Below are positions 17,640 to 26,104 of a DNA stretch of 60,970 bases, one piece after another. The notes beneath the pieces are model-generated. The model did no database searches. It was not told where the DNA came from and worked only from the letters and a program-made list of their open reading frames with translations. Each line of letters begins with the position of its first letter. Position 1 is the stretch's first letter. Made by a program: the position numbers and the translations under genes. This stretch comes from Methanocorpusculum sp. GTDB taxonomy: Archaea; Halobacteriota; Methanomicrobia; Methanomicrobiales; Methanocorpusculaceae. The stretch covers positions 1-60,970 of the forward strand of contig JAFQBW010000002.1 of assembly GCA_017399555.1 (NCBI GenBank), in the 5' to 3' direction.

Positions 17640-17999
17640 ATGTTGGATTATCGGGTAATCTTGGAAGCTGCATGGATTGTCAAGGACGTAACCTCTGTTC
17701 CTGACGCCATCGGCATCGCCGTGAGTGAAGCAGGAAAACGCCTTCAGCCGTCGGCAAAATTCGTAGACGTTGATATCTTAACGACTCCCTGCCCGTACTG
17801 CGAGCGGGAAATCGACACGGGAATGGTTGTTGCCAGAACCGGCTTTGTCGGACTTCTTTTATCCATGAAGGTTTTTTCCGCAGAAAATCCGGAACATGCG
17901 GAGCGTATTGCAAAGACCGTAATCGGCAAAGCCCTTCGCGACATTCCGCTTTCCACCTACAGCATCGAACAGCTCGATTCGGAGGAAGCCCATGAGTAA
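17640..17999 (+). CDS. UPF0212 (DUF555) family protein
   Basis: 119 residues. Recognised by 'DYRVILEAAWIVKDV', the CPYCERE motif near residue 60 and the helical C-terminus 'AKTVIGKALRDIPL'. The family is conserved in methanogens and related archaea; its function is unknown. The CxxC could bind metal with other residues. The ATG was chosen for its spacing from the TATA box at 17611. It overlaps the kinase gene by 8 bases. Confidence 0.85.
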   Translation: MLDYRVILEAAWIVKDVTSVPDAIGIAVSEAGKRLQPSAKFVDVDILTTPCPYCEREIDTGMVVARTGFVGLLLSMKVFSAENPEHAERIAKTVIGKALRDIPLSTYSIEQLDSEEAHE

Positions 18000-18876
18000 T
18001 CTGATTTCGGTAACCGGCCATCTCTGCAATGATTACATCCTAACCGTCGAAGAGTATCCGCCGGTTGGAGAGTCCCGCAGAGTCATTGCCCGCGAAAACT
18101 ACTTCGGCGGGGGAGCGGCAAATATTGCTGTCGGCATTGCCAGACTCGGCGGAGATTCGGAACTGATTTCCGCTGTCGGCCGCGACTTTCCGGGAAGCCC
18201 GTATGAGCGGCATCTCAAAGAACTCGGAGTGAAGACCTCCTTCTTTGAAAGCCCGGAGAACTGCTCCACTGCATTCATGGTAAACACCACTGCAGGAGAC
18301 CAGATTACCTACTTTGAGTGGGGCGCAGGCGAAGCCTTTGCCAGAAGCGAATCGCCGAAGCGTGATTTTATCCACATGGCAACGGGGGACGCCGCATACA
18401 ATATCGGCGTTGCCAAAAACGCCGGCTTTGCCTCCCTTGACCCTGGTCAGGATGTAAAATACTACACCAAAGAACAGCTCGAAGAGCTTTTCGCAAACAT
18501 CGACCTCTTAATCTGCAACAACTTCGAACTCGACATCATGGCAGACACCACCGGCATGACGCATCAGGATATCATAGCCGCCGTACCTTCTGCTGTCATC
18601 ACCGAAGGAAAAGCAGGAAGCACGCTCTACCGCGGAAGCGTTGAAAAAATTCCGGCGGTAACCGTTGAAGCCGCAGATCCGACCGGTGCGGGAGATGCGT
18701 ATCGTGCAGGACTCTTTACCGCATGGAAGAAAGGCTTCGACCTCGCCGACGCCTGCCGTGTCGGTGCTGTCGTTTCTTCCTTTGCGGTTGAAAAAATCGG
18801 AACACAGACCAACCTTCCCACCTGGGAAGAGATGAAACTGCGGTTTGAATCTGCATTCGGAGAACTTCCGCAATGA
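17992..18876 (+). CDS. PfkB-family carbohydrate/nucleoside kinase
   Basis: 294 residues, a normal length. The N-terminal substrate-binding region has 'YFGGGAANIAVGIARLGG'. The C-terminal anion hole and catalytic base are 'DPTGAGDAYRAG' (D235 catalytic). Archaeal homologues phosphorylate nucleosides, ribose or other sugars; the sequence alone does not tell which. It is translationally coupled on both sides, overlapping the Dph6-like gene by 4 bases. Confidence 0.9.
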   Translation: MSNLISVTGHLCNDYILTVEEYPPVGESRRVIARENYFGGGAANIAVGIARLGGDSELISAVGRDFPGSPYERHLKELGVKTSFFESPENCSTAFMVNTTAGDQITYFEWGAGEAFARSESPKRDFIHMATGDAAYNIGVAKNAGFASLDPGQDVKYYTKEQLEELFANIDLLICNNFELDIMADTTGMTHQDIIAAVPSAVITEGKAGSTLYRGSVEKIPAVTVEAADPTGAGDAYRAGLFTAWKKGFDLADACRVGAVVSSFAVEKIGTQTNLPTWEEMKLRFESAFGELPQ

Positions 18877-19529
18877 AACTCGCAGCGCTTACCTCCGGCG
18901 GAAAAGACTCCATTCTCGCAATCCAGAAAGCGCTTGATGCAGGACATACCGTAACCCACATGATTACGGTCGTCCCGGAAAACAAGGAGTCATACATGTT
19001 CCACTCCGCAAACCTTGCGGCAGTCCGTGTGATGGCGGAGAGAGCCGGTATGGAGTATCGGGAAATCCCGACCGCCGGAGAAAAGGAAGCAGAGATTCTC
19101 GACATGCAGGAGGGAATCCGCGGACTGGATACCGAAGGATTAATCGTCGGGGCAATCGCCTCGACCTACCAGAGAGAACGCGTGGAAGCCGTCTGCAAAG
19201 CCCTTGGGATTTCCGTCTTTGCTCCGCTCTGGGGAATGGAACCGTCTGCCGTTGTTGCAGAAGTTGCATCCCGCATGGATGCAAGAATCGTTGTGACCGC
19301 CGCAGACGGTCTCGGCGAAAATGTTCTCGGTAAAAGAATTGATGCTGACTTAATCCGCGTCTTACAGGCGGTTTCTGCAAAGCGCCGGATTCACATCGCA
19401 GGCGAAGGCGGCGAGTATGAATCCCTTGTCTTCGATGCGCCGTTCTTCTCGTCCCCTCTGAATGCAGACGGGATGCAGACCGTCTTCGAAGGAATGGTCG
19501 GAAAAGTAACTTATGGGAGGTTTTGGTAA
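18873..19529 (+). CDS. dph6: Diphthine--ammonia ligase-like ATP pyrophosphatase (Dph6 family)
   Basis: 218 residues. N-type ATP pyrophosphatase P-loop SGGKDS at 8-13, 'GAIASTYQRERVEAVCKALG' in the middle and the family hallmark 'GEGGEYESLVFDAPF' near residue 170. Dph6 amidates diphthine on translation elongation factor 2, the last step of diphthamide synthesis. The identification as Dph6 rather than another PP-loop ligase of the MJ0570 group is likely but not certain. The stop is directly followed by the DUF2070 gene. Confidence 0.87.
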   Translation: MKLAALTSGGKDSILAIQKALDAGHTVTHMITVVPENKESYMFHSANLAAVRVMAERAGMEYREIPTAGEKEAEILDMQEGIRGLDTEGLIVGAIASTYQRERVEAVCKALGISVFAPLWGMEPSAVVAEVASRMDARIVVTAADGLGENVLGKRIDADLIRVLQAVSAKRRIHIAGEGGEYESLVFDAPFFSSPLNADGMQTVFEGMVGKVTYGRFW

Positions 19530-21266
19530 ATGAAAATAAAAATCCGTCAACTGCAGCCGGAAACACTCACCCGCTTCATGTTTCGTGCACCGCAGTGGTG
19601 GCAGTCTCTTCTTGCAGTCTTTGCCATTGGAGCGATTATTGACCTCATCGGATATGCAGTTGGTTTCGGCGTTGGTCTGGGCTTTGCCTTTTCCATCCCT
19701 GCCGCTGTTGGATTCCTGACCACAAAACCGCTGGTCGATGTTCTTGGCCGCCAGGAGTTTACGTGGAACCGTTCTGCAATGCTCGCGCTTGCCGGAGTGC
19801 TGTTCTCCATCGGATGGATTATTCTCGGTCCGGTTCTCGGCGTTCCCTTCGCCTACGTGTTCGGTCTTGGCTACGTCTTTGCGATCCGCATGATTGTCTT
19901 AGTGGCGGTTGTCGACTACCGCATCCCGCGGATGATTCTTCCGGCGGCAACGCAGACCCTCGCATCTGCGGTCTGCGGTCTTGTCTTATTCGGCAGTGAC
20001 CTGATTATGCCGCTTATCGTATCGGTTGGTACCTTCGGTGTCTGTGTCTGCGTCTTCCTTACCATCTTCGACATCCCGCTGAAACGCTCCTGCGGACTTT
20101 CCGGCATGCACTTTGTCAACGTCTTCTTCGGACACATAACCAACGGCTCAAACGACATGGAGGCATACTTCCGCAAAATCAGCGACTTTGTCTCCGTGCC
20201 TGTAACCACCTTCTTCTTCCGCCGTGCGGAAAAGAAGGACATCTGGTTCGTTGTTCCAAACCTCCATCCGGGACCGATGTCTGATATCGGCGGAAGCAAC
20301 TTCCCAAATCTCCTCTTCCGCGAGTTTGCAGACGAAGCAACCGTCCTTGTCTCGCACGGCTGTGCAAGTCATGACTTAAACATGATTTCCAACAACGAGA
20401 CGGTAAAAATTGCCGCGGCCATCAGAAAGAGTCAGCCGTCTGCGAAGTTTTCCGGCACTGCAAGCAGACCGGTTCGCAGCCGCTGCGGCAACGTCTCCAT
20501 TCTCTCGCAGAAGTTCGGCGACTCCCTTCTGATGGTTACCACCCGCAGTCCGAAGATGACCGAGGACATGGACTACTCGATTGGCAGAATCATCATGGGA
20601 GAGGCAAAGCTTCGATACGGAAATGTTGGTTTCGTGGATGCACACAACTGCATGACCAATGTTACCAAAATCATCTATCCCTCAACCAAAGCCGGAAACG
20701 AGTTCATCACCGGCGGAACCGCAGCGCTTTGCGCGATGGAAAATGCCGAGATGTTCCCGCTTAAAGCAGGCGTTTCCCATCTGGAACTTCCCTTTGACCG
20801 CGACCATGGATTCGGCGACACCGGCCTTGTCACGCTGGTAACCGAAGCAGGTGGGGAAAGAACTGCTTATGTTCTCTTCGACGGAAACAATGTCAAAGAG
20901 GGAGTCCGCGAGACTCTCCGCGATGCCGTCCTTGCGGAAGGATTTACCGAATGCGAAATCCTGACCACCGACTCCCATGTGGTAAACTCCATGTCCGGCA
21001 GAAATCCGGTAGGTCTTGAAGTGGATGTTTCCGAAATCCTGCCGTTCGTCCTTGACGGAATCAAGCGGGCAGTCGATGACTTATCGCCGGCGGATGTTGG
21101 TGCGGCTACGGAAATCTGCGAGGAAGTGGAAGTGTTCGGTCCCGGAAAGATGATTCAGCTGACGTCTATCGTCTCCGGAATCGTCTCGAATCTTATCCCG
21201 CTGTGCATTCTCTTCCTGCTGGTGGCATTCTTTGCAGTCCTTGTTGTCTGCATGCTGGTGCTCTAA
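19530..21266 (+). CDS. DUF2070 family membrane protein
   Basis: 578 residues. The N-terminal third (about 24-180) has six predicted membrane helices and one more helix closes the C-terminus (545-578). Between them lies a soluble domain of about 350 residues with His/Asp motifs: 'NLHPGPMSDIGG' (H246), 'SHGCASHD' (H276, H281), 'VDAHNC' (D370, H372), H417 and 'FDRDHGFGD' (H426). These could form a metal site, but this is inference. The family is archaeal and its function unknown. It starts immediately after dph6 with no gap, the last gene of this operon. Confidence 0.88.
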   Translation: MKIKIRQLQPETLTRFMFRAPQWWQSLLAVFAIGAIIDLIGYAVGFGVGLGFAFSIPAAVGFLTTKPLVDVLGRQEFTWNRSAMLALAGVLFSIGWIILGPVLGVPFAYVFGLGYVFAIRMIVLVAVVDYRIPRMILPAATQTLASAVCGLVLFGSDLIMPLIVSVGTFGVCVCVFLTIFDIPLKRSCGLSGMHFVNVFFGHITNGSNDMEAYFRKISDFVSVPVTTFFFRRAEKKDIWFVVPNLHPGPMSDIGGSNFPNLLFREFADEATVLVSHGCASHDLNMISNNETVKIAAAIRKSQPSAKFSGTASRPVRSRCGNVSILSQKFGDSLLMVTTRSPKMTEDMDYSIGRIIMGEAKLRYGNVGFVDAHNCMTNVTKIIYPSTKAGNEFITGGTAALCAMENAEMFPLKAGVSHLELPFDRDHGFGDTGLVTLVTEAGGERTAYVLFDGNNVKEGVRETLRDAVLAEGFTECEILTTDSHVVNSMSGRNPVGLEVDVSEILPFVLDGIKRAVDDLSPADVGAATEICEEVEVFGPGKMIQLTSIVSGIVSNLIPLCILFLLVAFFAVLVVCMLVL

Positions 21267-21305
21267 CGCACCTAACTTTTTTGAAAAAAGATTTGAGAGA
21301 AGTAC

Positions 21306-21836
21306 TTACTCGTACTTCTCGTTGAAAACGATATCTTCGAGCTTCTTCTTCTCGGCAAGTCTGATTCCGCCGACATCCGGGACACCTGCGGCAACAATAG
21401 ACATGAGTTTGTATTTGTCCGGAACTGCAACAAGTTCTCTAATCGGCTCTGCGTAGTCTTTTCCGTGTCCGGCAATCCAGCATCCGCCGTATCCGTATGC
21501 GTGAAGTGCTAAGAGCATGTTCTGGGTTGCAGCAGAACAGTCCTCTACAACATACTGGTGGTCAGCCTCTCCGAAGACAAGGATACCAACGCCTGCGCCT
21601 GCAATGAATGCGCCGTTTGGTGCAAGCTCTGCGATTTTTGCGAGCGTCTCTTTCTCTTTTACGACAACGAAAATCCACGGCTGCACGTTTCTTGCAGTCG
21701 ATGCTTTGGATGCACACTCAAGAGCCTTTCTGATGAATTCCTGCGGGACTTCTGCGTCCTTGAACTTGCGGACACTGTGGCGGGATTGGATGACGGTAAT
21801 GCCGAAGTTGGCAATTCCCGGATTTCTGGTATTCAT
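21306..21836 (-). CDS. Nitroreductase-family flavoprotein
   Basis: 176 residues from the ATG at 21836; a further in-frame start 60 bases upstream gives an unlikely N-terminus. FMN-binding opening 'IQSRHSVRKFKDAEVP', then 'ASTARNVQPWIFVVV', and 'YGYGGCWIAGHGKDYAEPI' near the C-terminal half. NAD(P)H-dependent reduction of nitro or other electron-poor compounds, or flavin handling; the natural substrate is unknown. It converges on the DUF2070 gene and stands alone. Confidence 0.88.
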   Translation of the reverse strand: MNTRNPGIANFGITVIQSRHSVRKFKDAEVPQEFIRKALECASKASTARNVQPWIFVVVKEKETLAKIAELAPNGAFIAGAGVGILVFGEADHQYVVEDCSAATQNMLLALHAYGYGGCWIAGHGKDYAEPIRELVAVPDKYKLMSIVAAGVPDVGGIRLAEKKKLEDIVFNEKYE

Positions 21837-21969
21837 ACTATGAATTTGTACATACTGTAATAAGTTGTTTTCTGAACGGTACGCTTTCCAACCCAATGCC
21901 TTATCACCTTTGCGGACTAAAAGTACTATACCGAAGTACAGGAAGATACCTAATCAAACGTGATGCCGC

Positions 21970-22149
21970 ATGAAAAGATGGATTATGGAATACATCTGCT
22001 GTCCTGAATGCCGGGGCAGTCTGCGCCTGGATGAGGTTTCAGGCGACGAAAACGAGGTTCTGGAAGGAACGCTTACCTGTACGAAATGTGAACGCACCTA
22101 TCCGATTGCAGAAGGAATCGCCGACCTTCTCCCGGATAATCAGAGGTAA
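21970..22149 (+). CDS. Trm112-like zinc-ribbon protein
   Basis: 59 residues: begins MKRWIMEYICCPECRG. Two Cys pairs (CCPEC and CTKC) and the C-terminal 'YPIAEGIADLLP' are the signature of the Trm112/YcaR family. Trm112 activates and stabilises several methyltransferases that modify tRNA, rRNA and release factors. It ends two bases before the next gene. Confidence 0.85.
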   Translation: MKRWIMEYICCPECRGSLRLDEVSGDENEVLEGTLTCTKCERTYPIAEGIADLLPDNQR

Positions 22150-22151
22150 TC

Positions 22152-22682
22152 ATGGCACTTGTTGAAGTTCAATTAAATCGTCTCGGAATAAACTCCCTGG
22201 AAATATCGACCGACAGTGTTGATGTCAGTGTGGGAACATCGCTTCATGTGCATATCATAAACTATGGAGCTCCAACGCATGCAACACTGAAAACCGAAGC
22301 AAATCCCTACACGAGTTTCACCTACGAGAATCTCTATGTACAGGATGAGTCAGAGGTCAGAATCGACATCCTGCCGAATGCAAATCCGGGAAGCTTTGCG
22401 ATGCAGATGATTTCCGGATATGGTATGCACCGTGAGGAGTTCATGGTAAATGTTCTGCTCCCTGAGCCGGAACCGTGTGTCTGCGAAGAGCCGGAGAAGG
22501 AAGAAAAGGAGCCGTTCAAGATTCCGCTGCAGGTAATTAATGCCGTAATGCCAATCTTAGCACTCATTGTTCTCATCCTCTGGATTGCAGTGTTCCCCAG
22601 TGCGCCGGGAATCTTAATGGCCGTGATTATCTATGTGATTATGCTTGCCGGCATTCTGATTGCATGTCGTTCGGCTCAATAA
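22152..22682 (+). CDS. Membrane-anchored protein with an extracellular beta domain, unknown function
   Basis: 176 residues. Residues 1-110 look like a beta-sandwich (Ig- or CARDB-like pattern 'DVSVGTSLHVHIINYG'). Residues 111-120 are an acidic, Cys-containing linker ('EPCVCEEPEKEEKE'), then two membrane helices occupy about 130-172. No N-terminal signal peptide is seen, so the topology is uncertain. It lies between the Trm112-like gene and cobD and overlaps cobD by 19 bases. A family name could not be given with confidence. Confidence 0.75.
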   Translation: MALVEVQLNRLGINSLEISTDSVDVSVGTSLHVHIINYGAPTHATLKTEANPYTSFTYENLYVQDESEVRIDILPNANPGSFAMQMISGYGMHREEFMVNVLLPEPEPCVCEEPEKEEKEPFKIPLQVINAVMPILALIVLILWIAVFPSAPGILMAVIIYVIMLAGILIACRSAQ

Positions 22683-23578
22683 TTCTTTTTTTCGCCCTTG
22701 CGCTTGACCGCCTGATAGGCGATCCGCGGTCGCGGTTTCATCCGGTAGCCCTCCTCGGAAATCTGATTGGGTTCTGGGGCAGGATAAACTTTTATCCGCG
22801 TTCACTGGAGCGGGCAGCAGGGATTCTCGGCTGGCTTGTCACGGTTGGCATCGCTTTTGTTCCCTGCGTTCTGCTGTATCTGTTTGCCCCGACAGCAGTG
22901 TTTGTTATCTTCTCAATTCTTGCTCTTACCTTCTGCATCGGCTGGCGGTCTTTGGAAGAGCATGTCTCAGCAGTTGAGGAGGCGCTTGCAAAAGGGGAAG
23001 AGGAAGGACGCCGTGCGGTGTCCTATCTGGTAAGCCGCGATACAAAGACGCTTTCCTTTGAACAGATTCGCTCCGGTGCGTATGAATCGGCGGCGGAAAA
23101 TCTGGTGGACAGTATCATTGCCCCAATCTTCTGGTTCGTGGTGTTCGAACTGCTGTTTGGTGCAGGAATTTTCGGTGCTGTCCTCTTCCGCTGTGCAAAT
23201 ACGATGGACGCCATGCTTGGATATACGGATGAGAGAATCCGTCTCGGCTGGTTTGCCGCACGGGCAGATGATGTTCTCGCGTTCATCCCTGCACGGGTTA
23301 CCGGAATTTTACTTCTTGCCGTCTTCGCATTCAAAGGAACAGCTAAAGATGCCCTCCGCTGTTACCGCCGCGACCGAAAGAAGCGTCCGGGCTTTAACGG
23401 CGGAACACCGATGAGTCTGATTGCCGGCGGCTGCGGAATTTGTTTTGAAAAACCGGGAGTGTATACCATTGGTGATGCCAGGCATACACTTGCGGAAGGC
23501 GGAAAAGAAATTATTTCTGCGATGCGATGGGCGACCATCCTTGCGGCAGTAATTGGAATTTTGCTGATGGTTCTCTAA
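22664..23578 (+). CDS. cobD: Adenosylcobinamide-phosphate synthase CobD/CbiB
   Basis: 304 residues, an integral membrane enzyme that attaches aminopropanol (phosphate) to adenosylcobyric acid in cobamide synthesis. Recognised by 'LALDRLIGDPRSRFHPVALLGNLI' near the start, 'SRDTKTLSFEQIRSGAYESAAENLVDSIIAP' in the middle and 'FNGGTPMSLIAGGCGICFEKPGVYTIG' near the C-terminus. Several membrane helices. Methanogens need cobamide for Mtr and methyltransferases. The gene ends inside the terminator hairpin at 23570. Confidence 0.95.
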   Translation: MSFGSIILFFALALDRLIGDPRSRFHPVALLGNLIGFWGRINFYPRSLERAAGILGWLVTVGIAFVPCVLLYLFAPTAVFVIFSILALTFCIGWRSLEEHVSAVEEALAKGEEEGRRAVSYLVSRDTKTLSFEQIRSGAYESAAENLVDSIIAPIFWFVVFELLFGAGIFGAVLFRCANTMDAMLGYTDERIRLGWFAARADDVLAFIPARVTGILLLAVFAFKGTAKDALRCYRRDRKKRPGFNGGTPMSLIAGGCGICFEKPGVYTIGDARHTLAEGGKEIISAMRWATILAAVIGILLMVL

Positions 23579-23605
23579 CGATTCCGTTAGAGAACTCTTT
23601 TTTAT
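23570..23605. terminator. Bidirectional terminator between cobD and flpA
   Basis: A perfect 11-bp stem: GTTCTCTAACG (23570-23580) and CGTTAGAGAAC (23585-23595) with a 4-nt loop, followed by TCTTTTTTATTT. It sits between two convergent genes. Confidence 0.8.
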
Positions 23606-24201
23606 TTCCGGCAGACGATTGCCGCGTGATCAATGTGATACGGATTCAGCCAGAGCGCCTTTTCGACGGTCAGTCCTGCCGCTTCCAGTTCGGCACAGCT
23701 CTCTGCAAACACCTCTTCGGGTGTTTTTCTGATATCAACCGAGCGGGTTTTCAGCATCAGAATAAGCCTTCCGCCTTTCTTCAAAAACGGAAGATGGCGA
23801 ATTGCAATAGCCGCCTGATTCGGCTGGGCAACATCCTGATACACCATATCTGCCGGTTCTAACAGAGCGGCATACTCCTTTGGTCTGGTTGCGTCTCCAA
23901 AGATTGGAATAATATTTTTCCGCCGTGCAGAAACAGCTAGTAAATCCTGCATCGGACGCGGAGCAAACTCCACTGCATACACACACTCGGTGTAATCTGC
24001 AACATGGGAAACCGTTGTTCCGTTTGCCGCACCGAGATAGAGCACCACTTCGTCCTTCTGTAAATCGGTTGACTTATCCAGATACCAGAGAGCGGAAAGC
24101 TTACTCCGGTATGGATCCCAGACACGGCACCCTTCGAGCATCCGCTCACCGTACACGCCCCCTGCTCCTTCCGAGACCAGTGTTCCGCGAATATCCTTCA
24201 T
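23602..24201 (-). CDS. flpA: Fibrillarin-like rRNA/tRNA 2'-O-methyltransferase
   Basis: 199 residues, on the short side. SAM-dependent methyltransferase of the box C/D ribonucleoprotein. SAM-binding motif 'VLYLGAANGTTVSHV' at 52-66. The catalytic K-D-K-H tetrad is visible as K34 (YRSK), D123 (YQDVAQ), K151 (MLKTRS) and H189 (PYHID). It is guided by C/D sRNAs to methylate rRNA and tRNA riboses. It overlaps the nop5 gene by 4 bases; the two proteins form one complex. Confidence 0.95.
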   Translation of the reverse strand: MKDIRGTLVSEGAGGVYGERMLEGCRVWDPYRSKLSALWYLDKSTDLQKDEVVLYLGAANGTTVSHVADYTECVYAVEFAPRPMQDLLAVSARRKNIIPIFGDATRPKEYAALLEPADMVYQDVAQPNQAAIAIRHLPFLKKGGRLILMLKTRSVDIRKTPEEVFAESCAELEAAGLTVEKALWLNPYHIDHAAIVCRK

Positions 24202-25034
24202 GCTGCTTCCTCCATCATCCGGTCAATTTTCTCATTCGCATCCGCAAGGAATGCTTCGTCAAGTTCTCCGCGGAATGCGTCAATACGGGCTGCGATTGCA
24301 AGTTTTGCGGCTAAAATGCGGGCCACTTTTCCGCGGACTCCGCGCGGTGCATTGTGCACTCTTCTGTGCTGGAAAATCAGACCATGTTTTGGTGAGGGCG
24401 ATCCGCTTCTGATATGGGAAAACAATGCGGATTCTGCTCCAAGCACCTGGATTGACGATGCCGCCATGCGGGAAATCAGGGTAAGTCCGCCTGCACGGGA
24501 AACCAGACGGGCCGCCACCAGACCGCCGACCAAGGCACTCATATTCGGGATTACCTCATCAGCCATGCGGGATACATCCTTCATCAGCTGCAGGCGCAGA
24601 TTCGTCAGCGATAAAATCTCGCGGGCAACCTGCCGCATGGAGAGGTTCTTTGATTTGGCAATCGTCTGAATAAACTTCTTTGATGCGGCACGATTGTATT
24701 TTCTTGAAGAATCCGGTGTTGTTGACTGATGCCACTCTGTCAGGCGTTCTGTTAAGAGGTTGATGACTTCGTCCAACTCATCGAGCATCCGAACCATCTG
24801 CAGCAGTTCTGTGTCCTTCTCCGAAAGAGCTGCGGCAATTCCTTCTTCCGCCATCGCCTGTGCAACGTTTCGGACAGCAGAAATGTACTCCTTCCGTGAT
24901 GACACAAGCCCTGCAGACTGCAGTTCCTTCCAGTCGCAGAGATGTTTCGGTGAAGAATCAGTATTATTCCGCACCCGTGCAGACGCTTCGCTGACATCTG
25001 TCGAGTACGAGCCGGAATTCCCATACCAGTTCAT
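24198..25034 (-). CDS. nop5: Nop5/Nop56/58-family box C/D RNP core protein
   Basis: 278 residues from the ATG at 25034; an in-frame ATG at 25118 adds 28 residues that do not look native. The Nop domain is present: 'IPNMSALVGGLVAARLVSRAGGL', 'SIQVLGAESALFSHI', 'PSPKHGLIFQHRRVHNAPRGVRGKVARILAAKLAIAARID', cut here into parts. The protein is shorter than the approximately 400-residue Nop5 of many archaea; short forms are also known in Archaeoglobus. It bridges fibrillarin and L7Ae on C/D sRNA. Confidence 0.92.
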   Translation of the reverse strand: MNWYGNSGSYSTDVSEASARVRNNTDSSPKHLCDWKELQSAGLVSSRKEYISAVRNVAQAMAEEGIAAALSEKDTELLQMVRMLDELDEVINLLTERLTEWHQSTTPDSSRKYNRAASKKFIQTIAKSKNLSMRQVAREILSLTNLRLQLMKDVSRMADEVIPNMSALVGGLVAARLVSRAGGLTLISRMAASSIQVLGAESALFSHIRSGSPSPKHGLIFQHRRVHNAPRGVRGKVARILAAKLAIAARIDAFRGELDEAFLADANEKIDRMMEEAA

Positions 25035-25128
25035 GTGATTACTATTTGTCTCTCCTCCCAGATTAGTATGCCGCGAGGAGCAAAACCCCACGGCAAAATA
25101 ATCAGTCAGGAATAACAAATAATCTAGT

Positions 25129-26055
25129 ATGCTGAATACCTATAGGGGATGTCTGATAGGGGCAGTTCTTGGAGATGCTCTTGGAATGCCGTATGAGACA
25201 CTTCCTGCAAGACGGATGGAGCGGTATCTTCCTCCGGCATTTGGGAGAGCCTACCGTGGACACCCGAACCATAACCTTCTGCCCGGACAGTACACTGATG
25301 ACGGACAGATTATCCTGATTGCCGCACGCAACCTTGCAGAAGGTGCGTTCAACGGCGAGGAGTATGCAAAAGAACTGCTGAGAACACACGCCCTCAATAA
25401 ATTCCGCTATCCGGACGGAGTTCTCTTTGCGGCATGCAAACGTATGGACTCGTCAGGAAACCTCCGTGAATCCGGCGTGAACTCCGAGTCTGCCGGCTGT
25501 CTGAGTCTTGCAGTTCCCTTTGCACTCGCATTCCGCAACCGCCGCGAGATGGCACAGGCATTAATTCCTGCCTGCAGTATCACTCACACACATCCTGCAT
25601 CACATGCGGCAGCGCTTGGGCTTGCCCTCATGCTCAACACTCTTTTGGAAACGCATGATGTTGATGCGGCATTTGCCGCTCTGGACTCTGCGGCACAGAA
25701 TATGGATGCGGAACTATTTACCCGTCTGCAGACCGCATACCGGTTCGAGAAGTCCGGTATGAGTGTGGATGAGGCGGCGGCAGTTCTTGGAACCTCCTCT
25801 TCAGTGTACCAGACGCTTCCAATGGCTGCATTCCTGTGCAGACGCTTCTATGTCCCCGAAGAACTTCTTGCTGCGGCTGTTACCTGCGGAGGAAATGCGG
25901 GAACCATTACGATGATCTGCGGGGCATTTGCGGGCGCTCGTTTCGGCATCGAGTCTCTTCCGGCAGAACTGATTCGCGGTCTTGAGCGTGCCGGAATTTT
26001 TGACGAACTTGCCGCAAAGTTCTACGCGGCATCCAATCCACCGGAAGAAGAATAA
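25129..26055 (+). CDS. ADP-ribosylglycohydrolase-family protein, probably altered active site
   Basis: 308 residues. The fold is clear: 'GCLIGAVLGDALGMPYE' at the start, 'QYTDDGQIILI' (T56-D57-D58, one metal-binding set) and 'GAFAGARFGIESLP' near the C-terminus. The second metal-binding set, normally GGDTDT, reads GGNAGT (254-259), so two expected aspartates are Asn256 and Gly258. Known members cleave ADP-ribose from arginine or nitrogenase reductase; here activity may be lost or changed. It is divergent from nop5 and stands alone. Confidence 0.85.
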   Translation: MLNTYRGCLIGAVLGDALGMPYETLPARRMERYLPPAFGRAYRGHPNHNLLPGQYTDDGQIILIAARNLAEGAFNGEEYAKELLRTHALNKFRYPDGVLFAACKRMDSSGNLRESGVNSESAGCLSLAVPFALAFRNRREMAQALIPACSITHTHPASHAAALGLALMLNTLLETHDVDAAFAALDSAAQNMDAELFTRLQTAYRFEKSGMSVDEAAAVLGTSSSVYQTLPMAAFLCRRFYVPEELLAAAVTCGGNAGTITMICGAFAGARFGIESLPAELIRGLERAGIFDELAAKFYAASNPPEEE

Positions 26056-26104
26056 CTGCACAAAGGGCGGAAAGTGTATAAGAATTACGCCCTAATATAA
26101 TTCT

